From assembly GCA_002721675.1 (NCBI GenBank), contig PBLC01000003.1, forward strand, positions 57,417 to 101,736: 44,320 bases of DNA, written 5' to 3'. Of the stretch, positions 8,573-18,268 are shown piece by piece; position 1 is the first letter of the stretch, and the number at the start of each line of letters is the position of its first letter. Made by a program: the position numbers and the translations under genes. This stretch comes from Chloroflexota bacterium. Lineage in GTDB: Bacteria > Chloroflexota > Dehalococcoidia > Lucifugimonadales > Lucifugimonadaceae. The notes under the pieces are model-generated. The model saw only the letters and a program-made list of their open reading frames with translations. It ran no database searches and had not been told where the DNA came from.

Positions 8573-11426
8573 CTTTAATTAGTGATCGGACCAATTTCAT
8601 GGCTTCATTAACTCCCTTTAGGTTTGAGCCGCCTGCCTGAGCCATGTCTGGCTTTCCGCCGCCTCCACCTCCTATAATAGGCCCCAAATCATTTATTATT
8701 TTTTGAGAACTAAGTTTATTTGTTAGATTTTTATCTATAGACACAACTATAGTTACCTTGTTTTCTGAAGTAGAAGATAATGCAACAATACCTTTAATCT
8801 TATTCTTTAATTGTTCAGCAATGCTTCTAATTTCTTTTACATCTATATTATTGGTCTCTTGAATTATGCAAGTTACATCGTTAATTTTTTCTTTTTTTTC
8901 AGCCAACTCGTCAATTAACTTACTAGTTTCATTATTATCACTAGAATTTATTTCCTTTTTTAAATCTTTTATCTGTTGAGTTAACTGAGAAATTTTAGAG
9001 GGAATTTCATCAGCCACTACATTTAGATCATTAGAAATAATTTTTATTAGGTCAAATTGTTTATTGGCATAATTTTCCGCATTTATCCCAGTGACTGCTT
9101 CTATTCTTCTCACCCCTGAAGCAATGCTAGATTCAGATATAATATAAAAAGATCCAATCTCGCCAGTATTTTCGCAATGAGTTCCCCCGCATAGTTCATA
9201 GCTAAATTTAGATCCATTTGATATTTCAACAGTTCTTACATCTTTGCCATATTTATCTCCAAAAAATGCAATCGCACCATTATTTATAGCTTCTGAATAA
9301 GAAGTCTCGTGTTTATGGACCGGCAAATTAGCTCGAATTTTTGAATTCATTAATTTTTCAACTTCATAAATTTCTTCTTTAGTCATTTTATTTAGATGGG
9401 TAAAATCAAATCTTAGTCTTTCAGGAGATACAAGAGATCCTTGCTGATGAACATGTTTTCCAAGCACTTCTCTCAAGGCTGCATGTAATAAATGTGTGCC
9501 TGTATGATTTCTCTTTGATCCATTTCTTAAATCTATATCAACTTCTGCATTAAGAGAGTCTCCTGTAGACACACTGCCTGAAATAACTTTGCACTTATGA
9601 AATATGTAGCCGTCAACTTCTGATGTGGTATCTAGAACTGCAAGTTTTATTTTTTTATTTATTAAAAGGCCTTTATCCCCAACTTGACCTCCTCCTTCAG
9701 GATAAAATGGCGTTTGATTTAACAATAGGTAAACTTCTTCATCTTTTTCAGCCTTATCCATTCTTGACGCAAGATTGCTGTCAATTAAGGCAGATACTTT
9801 AGTTGCTGAACTAGTTTTTGAATAGCCATTAAAATCAGTCTTTTTAATTTTCATATCCGAAATTAAATTAACTAAACTCTTATCTCCCCCAAAATCACTA
9901 GCAGTCTTTGATAGTTTTTGAAGATTAGACATTAAGTTATCAAACTTCCCTCTATCAAGTTTTAGGTTTTGCTGAGAACAGTATTCATGCGTAACTTCAT
10001 AAGGAAAGCCAAGCGTGTCATATAAATAACAAGCCTCCAAGTAGGAAATTTCCTTATCCCATGAAGTCGTTACTATATTTTTTCTCACGGAAGAGAAAAA
10101 AGTTTTATCAGTTATTTTTAATGCCTCTCCTAATTTCAACTCTTTTTGCAGTAAGTCGCTAATGATACCTTGCTGCCCTATTTCTGTATCAATAAATTCT
10201 TGCAAAAAATCTTTATCATCTTTGTTCGCAGAATTAATTTTGGATATTTGTTTTTTTAAATCTGCTCTATTTGATGAAAAATCGTCTAAAATTTTAGATC
10301 CTGTTTTTAATGTTTTGGAAAAACTAGCGCATTCATTTTCTAATACCTTTTTTACAAAACTAAGATTATCTTTTAATTCCGGATAAAAATTAGACATAGT
10401 TTCAGATATTATCTCGGATAAGGTAATTAAAAAATCTTCTCTAAGATTTAACTCCAAGCCGTACCTCATAGCCTTCCTAATTAATCTTCTTAAAATATAA
10501 CCTCTTCCAATATTTTCAGGTATTACTCCATCTGCTATTAAAAAAGTTGCTGATCTTGAATGTTCTGCTAATACAGCTATAGCTTTGTCAGAATTCGTAG
10601 ATCCAATTTTTTTATTTTGTTGCCATTTATATCCAGATGCATTTTCTATTTCTTTTATTACATCTTGAAAAAGGTCAGTTTCATAAACAGATTTTTTCCC
10701 TTGTAAAATAGTTGCTACTCTTTCCAGTCCCATTCCGGTGTCTATATTTTTTTTAGGTAATTCTTTTCTGGTGCCATCCAAATGGTGGTAAAACTGTGTA
10801 AATACTAAGTTATAAAGTTCTACAAAGTCTTCATGAATATTAGGCCCCCATGATTTTAATTTAGAGAGTTCTTTAAAATTTTTTTCTTTTTCATCCCCAA
10901 TATAATAGTGAAGTTCACTGCAAGGTCCACATGGCCCCTCGTCACCTGCTGGGCCCCACCAATTATCTTTATCGTCGAAGAAGTAGATCTTTTCTCTGGG
11001 GATTCCTATATTTTCCCATATTTTTGCGCACTCTTTGTCATCATTATGTACAGTGATAAAGATTTTTTCATACTCAAAACCTAAATGGTCTGTCATTAGT
11101 TCGAGTGCCCACTTACATGCATCTTTTTTAAAATAATTTCCAAATGAAAAATTTCCCAACATCTCAAATAAAGTTAAATGAGTTGTGTCACCCACTTCAT
11201 CTATATCTGTTGTTCTAAAAGATTTTTGAGCTGTCGCTATTCTTTCGTTTGGTGGCTCTGATTCTCCAGAAAAATATGATTTAAATTGCGCCATACCTGA
11301 ATTTGTTAGTAATAATGTAGGATCATTAGAAGGAATTAATGATGAAGGTGGATGAATAAGATGATTTTTTGAATTAAAAAAATCTAAAAATATTTTTCTT
11401 ATTTCATTAGAACTTTTTGGTCTCAT
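8559..11426 (-). CDS. alaS: Alanyl-tRNA synthetase
   Basis: IFLDFFNSKNHLIHPPSSLIPSNDPTLLLTNSGMAQFKSYF, GMGLERVATILQG, RNHTGTHLLHAALREVLG, CGGTHCENTGEIGSF, GGGGGGKPDMAQAGG. ATG at 11426 favoured. Confidence 0.97.
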   Translation of the reverse strand: MRPKSSNEIRKIFLDFFNSKNHLIHPPSSLIPSNDPTLLLTNSGMAQFKSYFSGESEPPNERIATAQKSFRTTDIDEVGDTTHLTLFEMLGNFSFGNYFKKDACKWALELMTDHLGFEYEKIFITVHNDDKECAKIWENIGIPREKIYFFDDKDNWWGPAGDEGPCGPCSELHYYIGDEKEKNFKELSKLKSWGPNIHEDFVELYNLVFTQFYHHLDGTRKELPKKNIDTGMGLERVATILQGKKSVYETDLFQDVIKEIENASGYKWQQNKKIGSTNSDKAIAVLAEHSRSATFLIADGVIPENIGRGYILRRLIRKAMRYGLELNLREDFLITLSEIISETMSNFYPELKDNLSFVKKVLENECASFSKTLKTGSKILDDFSSNRADLKKQISKINSANKDDKDFLQEFIDTEIGQQGIISDLLQKELKLGEALKITDKTFFSSVRKNIVTTSWDKEISYLEACYLYDTLGFPYEVTHEYCSQQNLKLDRGKFDNLMSNLQKLSKTASDFGGDKSLVNLISDMKIKKTDFNGYSKTSSATKVSALIDSNLASRMDKAEKDEEVYLLLNQTPFYPEGGGQVGDKGLLINKKIKLAVLDTTSEVDGYIFHKCKVISGSVSTGDSLNAEVDIDLRNGSKRNHTGTHLLHAALREVLGKHVHQQGSLVSPERLRFDFTHLNKMTKEEIYEVEKLMNSKIRANLPVHKHETSYSEAINNGAIAFFGDKYGKDVRTVEISNGSKFSYELCGGTHCENTGEIGSFYIISESSIASGVRRIEAVTGINAENYANKQFDLIKIISNDLNVVADEIPSKISQLTQQIKDLKKEINSSDNNETSKLIDELAEKKEKINDVTCIIQETNNIDVKEIRSIAEQLKNKIKGIVALSSTSENKVTIVVSIDKNLTNKLSSQKIINDLGPIIGGGGGGKPDMAQAGGSNLKGVNEAMKLVRSLIKDELK

Positions 11427-11434
11427 GTTAATTT

Positions 11435-12004
11435 TTAAGTAATACTGTCTTTGTCCCAAATTGTAGCAAATTCGCCCTGTTGGCCTGTAATTAAGTCATA
11501 AAGATCATTATTTTTTACCTTATTAATAATACTTTTTTCCTCTAGTGATAGATGGAACAATGCATCAACCATTTCTTCTAATAATTCTTTACTAAACCGC
11601 TCTTTATATATTGCCAATAATGCAGACATTAATTCTTTCTTATTGAAGTTCAGTACTTGCCCAGAAAAAAAGAAAATTGAAATCAATTCATGAGAAATTT
11701 CTTTAAAATATCCCAACTCATCTCTAACTGAATTCATTATTCTTGATATGGTTTCATCTCTTAGTATGTTTTCAACTTTTTCTGGAACCCCGGCTGGGCT
11801 TAGTATAGAAAAATTTCCTGATCTTATCTCTTTGCTAAATTTTGACTCTATAGAATCATAAAAATCTTCGTTAAACATAATTTCAGAATTTAGAGTAATT
11901 ATGTTTTTCGTGTCATTAATAGAATTTAGTAACAATATTTTTTCCAAATTGGGAAAAACACATAAAATTATGCTAGGCATTGAATTTTCTGACTCAAAGG
12001 ACAT
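11435..12004 (-). CDS. Protein of unknown function upstream of alaS
   Basis: 189-aa ORF co-directional with alaS; no family recognised by eye. Confidence 0.6.
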   Translation of the reverse strand: MSFESENSMPSIILCVFPNLEKILLLNSINDTKNIITLNSEIMFNEDFYDSIESKFSKEIRSGNFSILSPAGVPEKVENILRDETISRIMNSVRDELGYFKEISHELISIFFFSGQVLNFNKKELMSALLAIYKERFSKELLEEMVDALFHLSLEEKSIINKVKNNDLYDLITGQQGEFATIWDKDSIT

Positions 12005-12077
12005 TCTAAAGTTGATAAATTTATAATTAATTACTACGAATATCGAGTATAAACTAGCTATAGGAAAAATAAAACAA

Positions 12078-12251
12078 ATGGATGAAAGGTCATATAGAGA
12101 AGGACATCCGCCCTATTGTACTTGTGTAGAATGCCTAAATAAAAAAAATAAAAAGGCAAAAAAAAGTTCACAGTTTTCCCTTAAAAATTTAATTGTATTA
12201 GTTTTTATATTTCTTGTAGTGCTTTCTTTAATATTGCCAATATTTATATAA
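12078..12251 (+). CDS. 57-aa small protein: N-terminal CxCxxC plus C-terminal TM helix (absent from ORF track)
   Basis: My translation: MDERSYREGHPPYCTCVECLNKKNKKAKKSSQFSLKNLIVLVFIFLVVLSLILPIFI*. Confidence 0.6.
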   Translation: MDERSYREGHPPYCTCVECLNKKNKKAKKSSQFSLKNLIVLVFIFLVVLSLILPIFI

Positions 12252-13203
12252 ATCCATTTTCTAATAGATTTGACCATAAATCTGGCTCTATGATTTGATT
12301 AGCAATATCAATATTCTCCTTCACTTCATTTATAGAACTCATCCCTGGAACTACAGAGAATACTTGCGAATTATTTAAAACAAAATTTAGAGATGCAGAT
12401 TTTAAAGAGACATTGTAATTGTTAGCAATTTTTTCAATATCTTTTGCTCTGTTAATTAATTTTAGAGGCGCTACTTCATAGTCATATGTAACAGGTGAGT
12501 TAAGATCTCTTGCTAGTATTCCACTATTATAGGGCCCTCCTATAATCACTTTGACATTTTTTTCGGCACATATTTTCATAAATTTTCTTGATTTGGTATT
12601 TTCTAAAAGTGTGTATCTTCCAGCCAAAAGAATTTTGTCTAAATCTATTTTTTTCATAAAACGAATAGGCATTTCACATTCATTCATCCCGCAGCCAATA
12701 TTCTTAACTATCCCCTCCTCTTTCATCTTTGCCATTTCTGGAAATGCGCTTTCATATGCCTCATTTTCAAGTCCTCCCTGATCAGGGTCATGTAGCAAAA
12801 GGGTATCTAGATAATCTGTCTTTAATCTTCTCAAGGACTCTTCCACTGATCTTCTTATTCCATCTTTTGAGTAATCAAAAACGGGCTCTCCATAGCCATT
12901 ATCTATATCTAAATCGCTAATTGCTGAATAATTTTTATTTCTTAAATTTCGTATTAATCTCCCGCATTTTGAAGTCAAATTTATATCCCCTCTTTCAACC
13001 CCCGACAAAGCCCTCCCGTACCATAATTCGCTTCTACCAAATCCATACAATGGAGCAGTGTCAAATATTTTAATGCCAGACTCATATGCAAAGTTAATTA
13101 TTTCTATTGCCATTTCTTGATTTACACCACCAAAAATACCATCAGCCAACACATTTCCAAATGTTGCGCCACCAAGACCTAATTTACTTAAATTGCTATT
13201 CAT
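12244..13203 (-). CDS. Aldo/keto reductase family oxidoreductase
   Basis: FDTAPLYGFGRSELWYGRAL, TSKCGR, DTLLLHDPD, VIIGGPYNSGIL, VVPGMSSINEVKENI. Confidence 0.88.
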   Translation of the reverse strand: MNSNLSKLGLGGATFGNVLADGIFGGVNQEMAIEIINFAYESGIKIFDTAPLYGFGRSELWYGRALSGVERGDINLTSKCGRLIRNLRNKNYSAISDLDIDNGYGEPVFDYSKDGIRRSVEESLRRLKTDYLDTLLLHDPDQGGLENEAYESAFPEMAKMKEEGIVKNIGCGMNECEMPIRFMKKIDLDKILLAGRYTLLENTKSRKFMKICAEKNVKVIIGGPYNSGILARDLNSPVTYDYEVAPLKLINRAKDIEKIANNYNVSLKSASLNFVLNNSQVFSVVPGMSSINEVKENIDIANQIIEPDLWSNLLENGFI

Positions 13204-14258
13204 TGCAAGTTTGATATTACTTCTTCAGCACATTCAGTAGTGCTGGCATTTCCACCAAGATCAGTAGTAAGTTTATTTCTAGTTTTTAAAACAATTTTTA
13301 CTGCTTCTCTAATTGAATCTGCAGCAATATTTTCTCCTAAATGAGATAGCATCATCGCCGCTGTTAGGATTTGTGCTAGAGGATTTGCAATATTTTTCCC
13401 CTCGATGTCAGGAGCGCTTCCATGAGTAGGCTCAAACATAGAAGGATTGCTTCTATCTTCTGATATGTTCCCGCTTGACGCTAGACCTAGACCGCCAGTT
13501 ATCATTGCTGCTATATCTGTAAGTATGTCACCGAATAAATTGCTAGCAACAACTACATCGAAATCTGAAGGTTTTCTTATAAAATCCATACAAGCAGCAT
13601 CTATTAATAATGAATTAGTGGAAACCTCAGGGTAGTCCTTAGAGACCTCACTAAATACTTTGTCCCACAATACCATCGAATATCCTTGAGCATTAGATTT
13701 GGTTATTGAGGTTAATTTTTTACTTCTATCCATTGCCAAATCAAAGGAGTATCTTATAACTCTTTCTGTCCCTTTTCTAGTGAACACAGAAGATTGAATC
13801 GCTATTTCATCATCAAAATTCTCATACTGAAATCCCCCGACATTAGCATATTCTCCTTCTGTATTTTCTCTAACAACAACAAGATCTATTTCCCCTGGAT
13901 TCATGCCCGTTAATGGAGATTCTACACCTTCAAATAAAACCGATGGGCGCAAACAAACAAATTGGTCAAATTTTCTTCTAATAGGCAAGAGAAGGCCGTT
14001 TAATGTAATATGATCTTGAATTTTTGGATGACCTACTGCACCTAGAAAAATTGCATCAAAATCACTTAAAATTTGAAGTCCATTTTCAGGCATCATTTTA
14101 TTGTTTTTAAAATAGAAATCTGAACCCCAATTAAAAGATTCATAATTCAATTTAAAGTTATTTTTTCTTGCAGAACTATCTAGTACCTTGCAGGCCTCTC
14201 TAACTACTTCTTTTCCTATTCCATCACCTGGTATTACGGCTATTTTATATTCACTCAT
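13200..14258 (-). CDS. Isocitrate/isopropylmalate dehydrogenase family, TtuC/DmlA-like
   Basis: IAVIPGDGIGKEVV, LRPSVLFEGVESPL, DLVVVRENTEGEYANVGG, SNLFGDILTDIAAMITGGLGLASSGNI, FEPTHGSAPDI. Confidence 0.85.
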   Translation of the reverse strand: MSEYKIAVIPGDGIGKEVVREACKVLDSSARKNNFKLNYESFNWGSDFYFKNNKMMPENGLQILSDFDAIFLGAVGHPKIQDHITLNGLLLPIRRKFDQFVCLRPSVLFEGVESPLTGMNPGEIDLVVVRENTEGEYANVGGFQYENFDDEIAIQSSVFTRKGTERVIRYSFDLAMDRSKKLTSITKSNAQGYSMVLWDKVFSEVSKDYPEVSTNSLLIDAACMDFIRKPSDFDVVVASNLFGDILTDIAAMITGGLGLASSGNISEDRSNPSMFEPTHGSAPDIEGKNIANPLAQILTAAMMLSHLGENIAADSIREAVKIVLKTRNKLTTDLGGNASTTECAEEVISNLQ

Positions 14259-15147
14259 TTAAACCTCTTTGTTTTTTAGATATTTTATTTATATGCAAAG
14301 CGACACTAGCTATATCAGGCTCGTTAATCTCCAATTTATTTGTTTCCTCAAATAGTTCTAACGACAAGTTAGTTAATGGAAGTTCTAAATGTAGTTGATC
14401 ACTCATATCAGAAATAATTTTTAAGTCTTTTATTATGTTTCTTACTGGAGCTGAAGAATTTTCAAATTTTTTTTTCATATATATAGGCATGTTTCTTTCT
14501 ACCATCCGACTACTTCCAAAACTTTTAGATAGTATTTCTGCTGCTGAATTTAAGTCTATTCCACTTTTTTCTGCAAGAATCGCAGCTTCCATTGCAGCAA
14601 CAGTGTTAACAGAAGTTAAAAGTTGGTTAACTATTTTCATTGATGTGCCAGTTCCTGGCCCTCCCATATGAACAACATTAGTGCCCATTTTATCAAATAT
14701 AACCTTTGCTTTTTCAAAGGCTATACTATCTCCTCCACACATAATAGTGAGAGTACCTTCCTTGGCACCAATTGGTCCTCCACTAATTGGCGCATCGATA
14801 AAATATACATTTTTATCTAAAGATTTTTCCCAAATTAATTTAGAAGTTTCTACGTCTACCGTGCTGTGATCAACAATTATTGTCCCAGGCTTTGCTGCAC
14901 TTAAAATTCCATTTTTACCTAAAAAAACTTCTACTGAAGTTTTAATATCAGGGAGACATGCAAGAATAATCCCTGAATCTTCAACCAAAGACTTAACATT
15001 TTCATGACCGTATGCGCCCTTTTCAATAAATGGATCCATTTTTGATCTTGATCTTGTAAATATATTTAACTTAACCCCTTTATCTACGAGATTATGGGCC
15101 ATTCCACTACCCATGTTCCCAAGACCTATAAAACCAGTTTTACTCAT
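14251..15147 (-). CDS. 3-hydroxyisobutyrate dehydrogenase family (GarR/MmsB-like)
   Basis: KTGFIGLGNMGSGMAHNL, IDAPISGGPIGAKEGTLTIMCGG, GGPGTGTSMKIVNQLL. ATG at 15147 gives MSKTGFIGLGNMG; the upstream ORF start is less likely. Confidence 0.88.
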   Translation of the reverse strand: MSKTGFIGLGNMGSGMAHNLVDKGVKLNIFTRSRSKMDPFIEKGAYGHENVKSLVEDSGIILACLPDIKTSVEVFLGKNGILSAAKPGTIIVDHSTVDVETSKLIWEKSLDKNVYFIDAPISGGPIGAKEGTLTIMCGGDSIAFEKAKVIFDKMGTNVVHMGGPGTGTSMKIVNQLLTSVNTVAAMEAAILAEKSGIDLNSAAEILSKSFGSSRMVERNMPIYMKKKFENSSAPVRNIIKDLKIISDMSDQLHLELPLTNLSLELFEETNKLEINEPDIASVALHINKISKKQRGLNE

Positions 15148-15218
15148 AAAGCCTCCAAACAAATTTTTTTTATTGAAAATTATGATATTTTAAATATTGT
15201 CTCTAAAACAAATTTGTT

Positions 15219-16004
15219 ATGAAAAAGTTTTCTATAGAAATATTACCTAAGCAAAAATCAAAAATTGCAGAACTAAATCCTGAATTTTTTGAAGATGTTT
15301 ATATTACACATATTCCAGGTTCATCTCTTGAAGATTTAATAGACACTTCTTCAGAAGTAATTAATAATGGGTTTAATCCTGTTCCTCATATCCCTGCAAG
15401 GTCAATTTCTGACGAATCTTCTCTAAATAAAACCCTATTAAATTTAATGAACATAGGTGTAAAAGATTTACTGGCAATTGGTGGAAGTGTGAAAAATAAA
15501 ATAGGCATATTTGATTCAACTCTAGATATGTTTAAAACAGGAATTTTAAACAATATTGATTTTAGAAATATTAGAATTGCTGGCCACCCAGAAGGTAATC
15601 CCGATGACAAGAATTCAAAAGAATCTCTTAGAGATAAACTGATATGGCTAAAAGAGAACGATTATACGGCATCAATAGTTACACAGTTTTGCCTTTCACC
15701 TGAGTTGACAAACATTTGGATTAAAGAAACAAAAAATATTATTAAAGAATTTGGTAGAGAGGATACTAAAATTATTATAGGGGTGGCTGGTCCATCAAAA
15801 ATTACCACACTTATTAAATATGCTAAAGTTTGTGGAGTAAGTTCTTCTGCTAATTTTTTAATGAAGCAGGGATTGGATGTTACTAAATTGATAAAACATT
15901 CTCCAAGCTCATTGATAGAAAAGATAAATGGTTATGATGGCCTTCATTTCTTTCCTTTTGGTGGAATAAAAGAATTGGACGATTGGATATCCAAATATAA
16001 TTAA
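15219..16004 (+). CDS. Methylenetetrahydrofolate reductase (MetF-like, short form)
   Basis: FNPVPHIPARSI, LLAIGGS, IAGHPEGNPDD, ASIVTQFCLSPEL, GLHFFPFGG. Confidence 0.85.
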   Translation: MKKFSIEILPKQKSKIAELNPEFFEDVYITHIPGSSLEDLIDTSSEVINNGFNPVPHIPARSISDESSLNKTLLNLMNIGVKDLLAIGGSVKNKIGIFDSTLDMFKTGILNNIDFRNIRIAGHPEGNPDDKNSKESLRDKLIWLKENDYTASIVTQFCLSPELTNIWIKETKNIIKEFGREDTKIIIGVAGPSKITTLIKYAKVCGVSSSANFLMKQGLDVTKLIKHSPSSLIEKINGYDGLHFFPFGGIKELDDWISKYN

Positions 16005-16012
16005 AGAATAAA

Positions 16013-17035
16013 ATGAAAAGATTTACAGTAATAGGTGAAAATATTCATACAACTAGAGTGCTGAGGCTTAACGGAAAAAGGGTTGGCGAAAACGAAGAAG
16101 GTGTGCAATCGGTTAAATATTCTTCAGCAGGAAATACAAAATTTATGACAATTCCTGATGAAATGAAGAAAACTCAGCCGTATCAGCAAGGTCAAGCCAA
16201 ACATTTTATGATCGCAGTATGGAAAGGTTTGTTTGGCGACTCTCAGGATCAAGAAGAATCTGTTGATTACATTAAAAATGAAATAAAACGTCAAGAAGAT
16301 GCTGGTGCCAATTTTTTAGATTTAAATGTTGATGAAATGTCTCATAAACTTGATATACAAATTAATTCTATGAAGTGGTTAGTTTCAACTGTAGAGGAGT
16401 TTTCTTCAGTTCCCCCAAGTATCGATTCTTCTAATTCAGAAATAATAAAGGCAGGGCTAGATCAATATACAGGAAGCCAAGGCAGGCCTATGATTAATTC
16501 TGTTGCTTTGGAAAGAGTAGAAACATTTGATTTAGTCAAGGAATTTAATGCTAATGTTATTGTTACAGGTGCCAGTGAAGATGGGATGCCAAGCAACTCT
16601 GAAGAAAGAGTCTCTAACATAAACAAGATTGTTGATATATCTAAAAAATATAATATAGATTTTGCAGATATACATTTAGACCCACTAGTCTTTCCTATTT
16701 CTGTCGCACCAGAATATGGTGCTCATTTTTTTGATGCTGTGGAAAAAATCAGACAATTATTTGGTGATGAAATAAATATAAGTGGAGGCCTTAGTAACGT
16801 TTCATTCGGTCTTCCCAGAAGAAAGTTAGTGAATGATGTTTTTATATATATTTGCCTTCAGAGAGGATTGGATAGCGGAATAATAGATCCTTTGCAACTA
16901 AAAATTAATGATATTTTAACTCTTGATGAAAATTCAGATGACTTTAAAATTGCAGAGAATATGCTAATGGGCAGAGACGATTTTTGCATGAACTACATAA
17001 ACTACTGCAGAGAAGGTCAGATTGATAAAAATTAG
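16013..17035 (+). CDS. Pterin-binding methyltransferase (MtrH/AcsE/CmuB-like, dihydropteroate synthase fold)
   Basis: FTVIGENIHTTR, ANFLDLNVDEM, GRPMINSVALE, ISGGLSNVSFGLPRRKLVNDVFI, characteristic of MeTr domains. Confidence 0.88.
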   Translation: MKRFTVIGENIHTTRVLRLNGKRVGENEEGVQSVKYSSAGNTKFMTIPDEMKKTQPYQQGQAKHFMIAVWKGLFGDSQDQEESVDYIKNEIKRQEDAGANFLDLNVDEMSHKLDIQINSMKWLVSTVEEFSSVPPSIDSSNSEIIKAGLDQYTGSQGRPMINSVALERVETFDLVKEFNANVIVTGASEDGMPSNSEERVSNINKIVDISKKYNIDFADIHLDPLVFPISVAPEYGAHFFDAVEKIRQLFGDEINISGGLSNVSFGLPRRKLVNDVFIYICLQRGLDSGIIDPLQLKINDILTLDENSDDFKIAENMLMGRDDFCMNYINYCREGQIDKN

Positions 17036-17039
17036 GATA

Positions 17040-17363
17040 ATGTACTGGAAAGAAATACCTGTACAAATTGAATTTTCTGATCCATCTACTAAGAAATCCA
17101 TAAAACTAGACGAACGTTTTCAGTTTGCAGTTGATTCAATATCAATGCTAGATGGTAGTTACGGGTCTGATGACTATTTAGACGGCTGGAAATGGGTAAA
17201 TAAGGAAGATATAAAAGAAGAACTCACTGAAGAATTCATCGATGGATATACAAATAAATATAAGTACCCTCAGGATTTAATTAAAAAAATTACTTCGTTA
17301 TTAGAATTAAATAAAAGGGATGAGGCCCCTGGATCAATAGATAGTTGGTTAGTAGGAAAATAG
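17040..17363 (+). CDS. Small conserved protein, possibly the so-called 'virulence factor' family (PF13769-like)
   Basis: MYWKEIPVQIEFSDPSTKKSIKLDERFQFAVDSISMLDGSYGSDDYLDGWKW; resemblance and neighbourhood only. ATG at 17040. Confidence 0.55.
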   Translation: MYWKEIPVQIEFSDPSTKKSIKLDERFQFAVDSISMLDGSYGSDDYLDGWKWVNKEDIKEELTEEFIDGYTNKYKYPQDLIKKITSLLELNKRDEAPGSIDSWLVGK

Positions 17364-17364
17364 T

Positions 17365-18246
17365 TTGAATTTTATAGAGAAAATACAATCTTCTAATATT
17401 TTGCTTTCAGATGGTGCAACAGGGACTTTTTTGCAAACCAGAGGCCTTGAACCAGGCGGGTGTCCTGAATTAATGAATGTGGAAAAAGAAGAAGCTGTTA
17501 TTGAGATGGCTCAGGGTTATTTTAACTCTGGGTCAGATTTTGTATTAACAAATACATTTGGGGGAAGCCCATTTATGTTAAAGAAATATGGCTATGAAGA
17601 AAAAACTTATAAATTTAATAAAGCTGGCGCTAAATTAGCAAAATCAGTTTGCCCTAAAGATAAATTTGTGTTTGGTTCAATTGGCCCTACAGGTGAATTT
17701 TTAAAACCTTTGGGAAATATCTCTGATAATGAGATGGCAGACGGCTTCAAGAATCAAATTAATGGTTTGCTAGATGGTGGTGTTGATGGATTAATTTTTG
17801 AAACCCAGATGGCAATAGAGGAATTAGTTTTAGGATTAAGGACTGCTAAATCAATAACAAATTTGCCAGTTATTGGCAGTATGGTTTTTGATAAGGGCCC
17901 GAGAGGGTTTTTTACAATGATGGGTGTATCCCCAAAACAGGCATCTAGTGAGATATTTGATGCTGGTGCAGACATTCTTGCTACGAATTGTGGCAATGGC
18001 TCAGAAATTATGGCCGAACTTTCTAAAGAACTAGTTAGTTATAGCAAATTACCTGTTATGGTTCAGTCAAATGCTGGAATTCCCAAAATAATTAAAGGTA
18101 AAGTAATTTATGATGAAAAGCCGGACTTTATGGCCGAAAATTATAAAAAAATATTAAGTTGTGGAATTAGCATTATTGGCGGTTGTTGTGGAACCTCATT
18201 TGATCATATAAAAAGATTCAGGAAACTAATAAATGAAAATGATTGA
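17365..18246 (+). CDS. Homocysteine S-methyltransferase/BHMT/MetH N-terminal family protein
   Basis: LLSDGATGTFLQTRGLEPGGCPE, SDFVLTNTFGG, ILATNCGNGSE, IIGGCCGTSFDHI (Zn ligands Cys...GGCCG). TTG start. Confidence 0.88.
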   Translation: MNFIEKIQSSNILLSDGATGTFLQTRGLEPGGCPELMNVEKEEAVIEMAQGYFNSGSDFVLTNTFGGSPFMLKKYGYEEKTYKFNKAGAKLAKSVCPKDKFVFGSIGPTGEFLKPLGNISDNEMADGFKNQINGLLDGGVDGLIFETQMAIEELVLGLRTAKSITNLPVIGSMVFDKGPRGFFTMMGVSPKQASSEIFDAGADILATNCGNGSEIMAELSKELVSYSKLPVMVQSNAGIPKIIKGKVIYDEKPDFMAENYKKILSCGISIIGGCCGTSFDHIKRFRKLINEND

Positions 18247-18268
18247 TTATTTTTATATAATTTAATTC

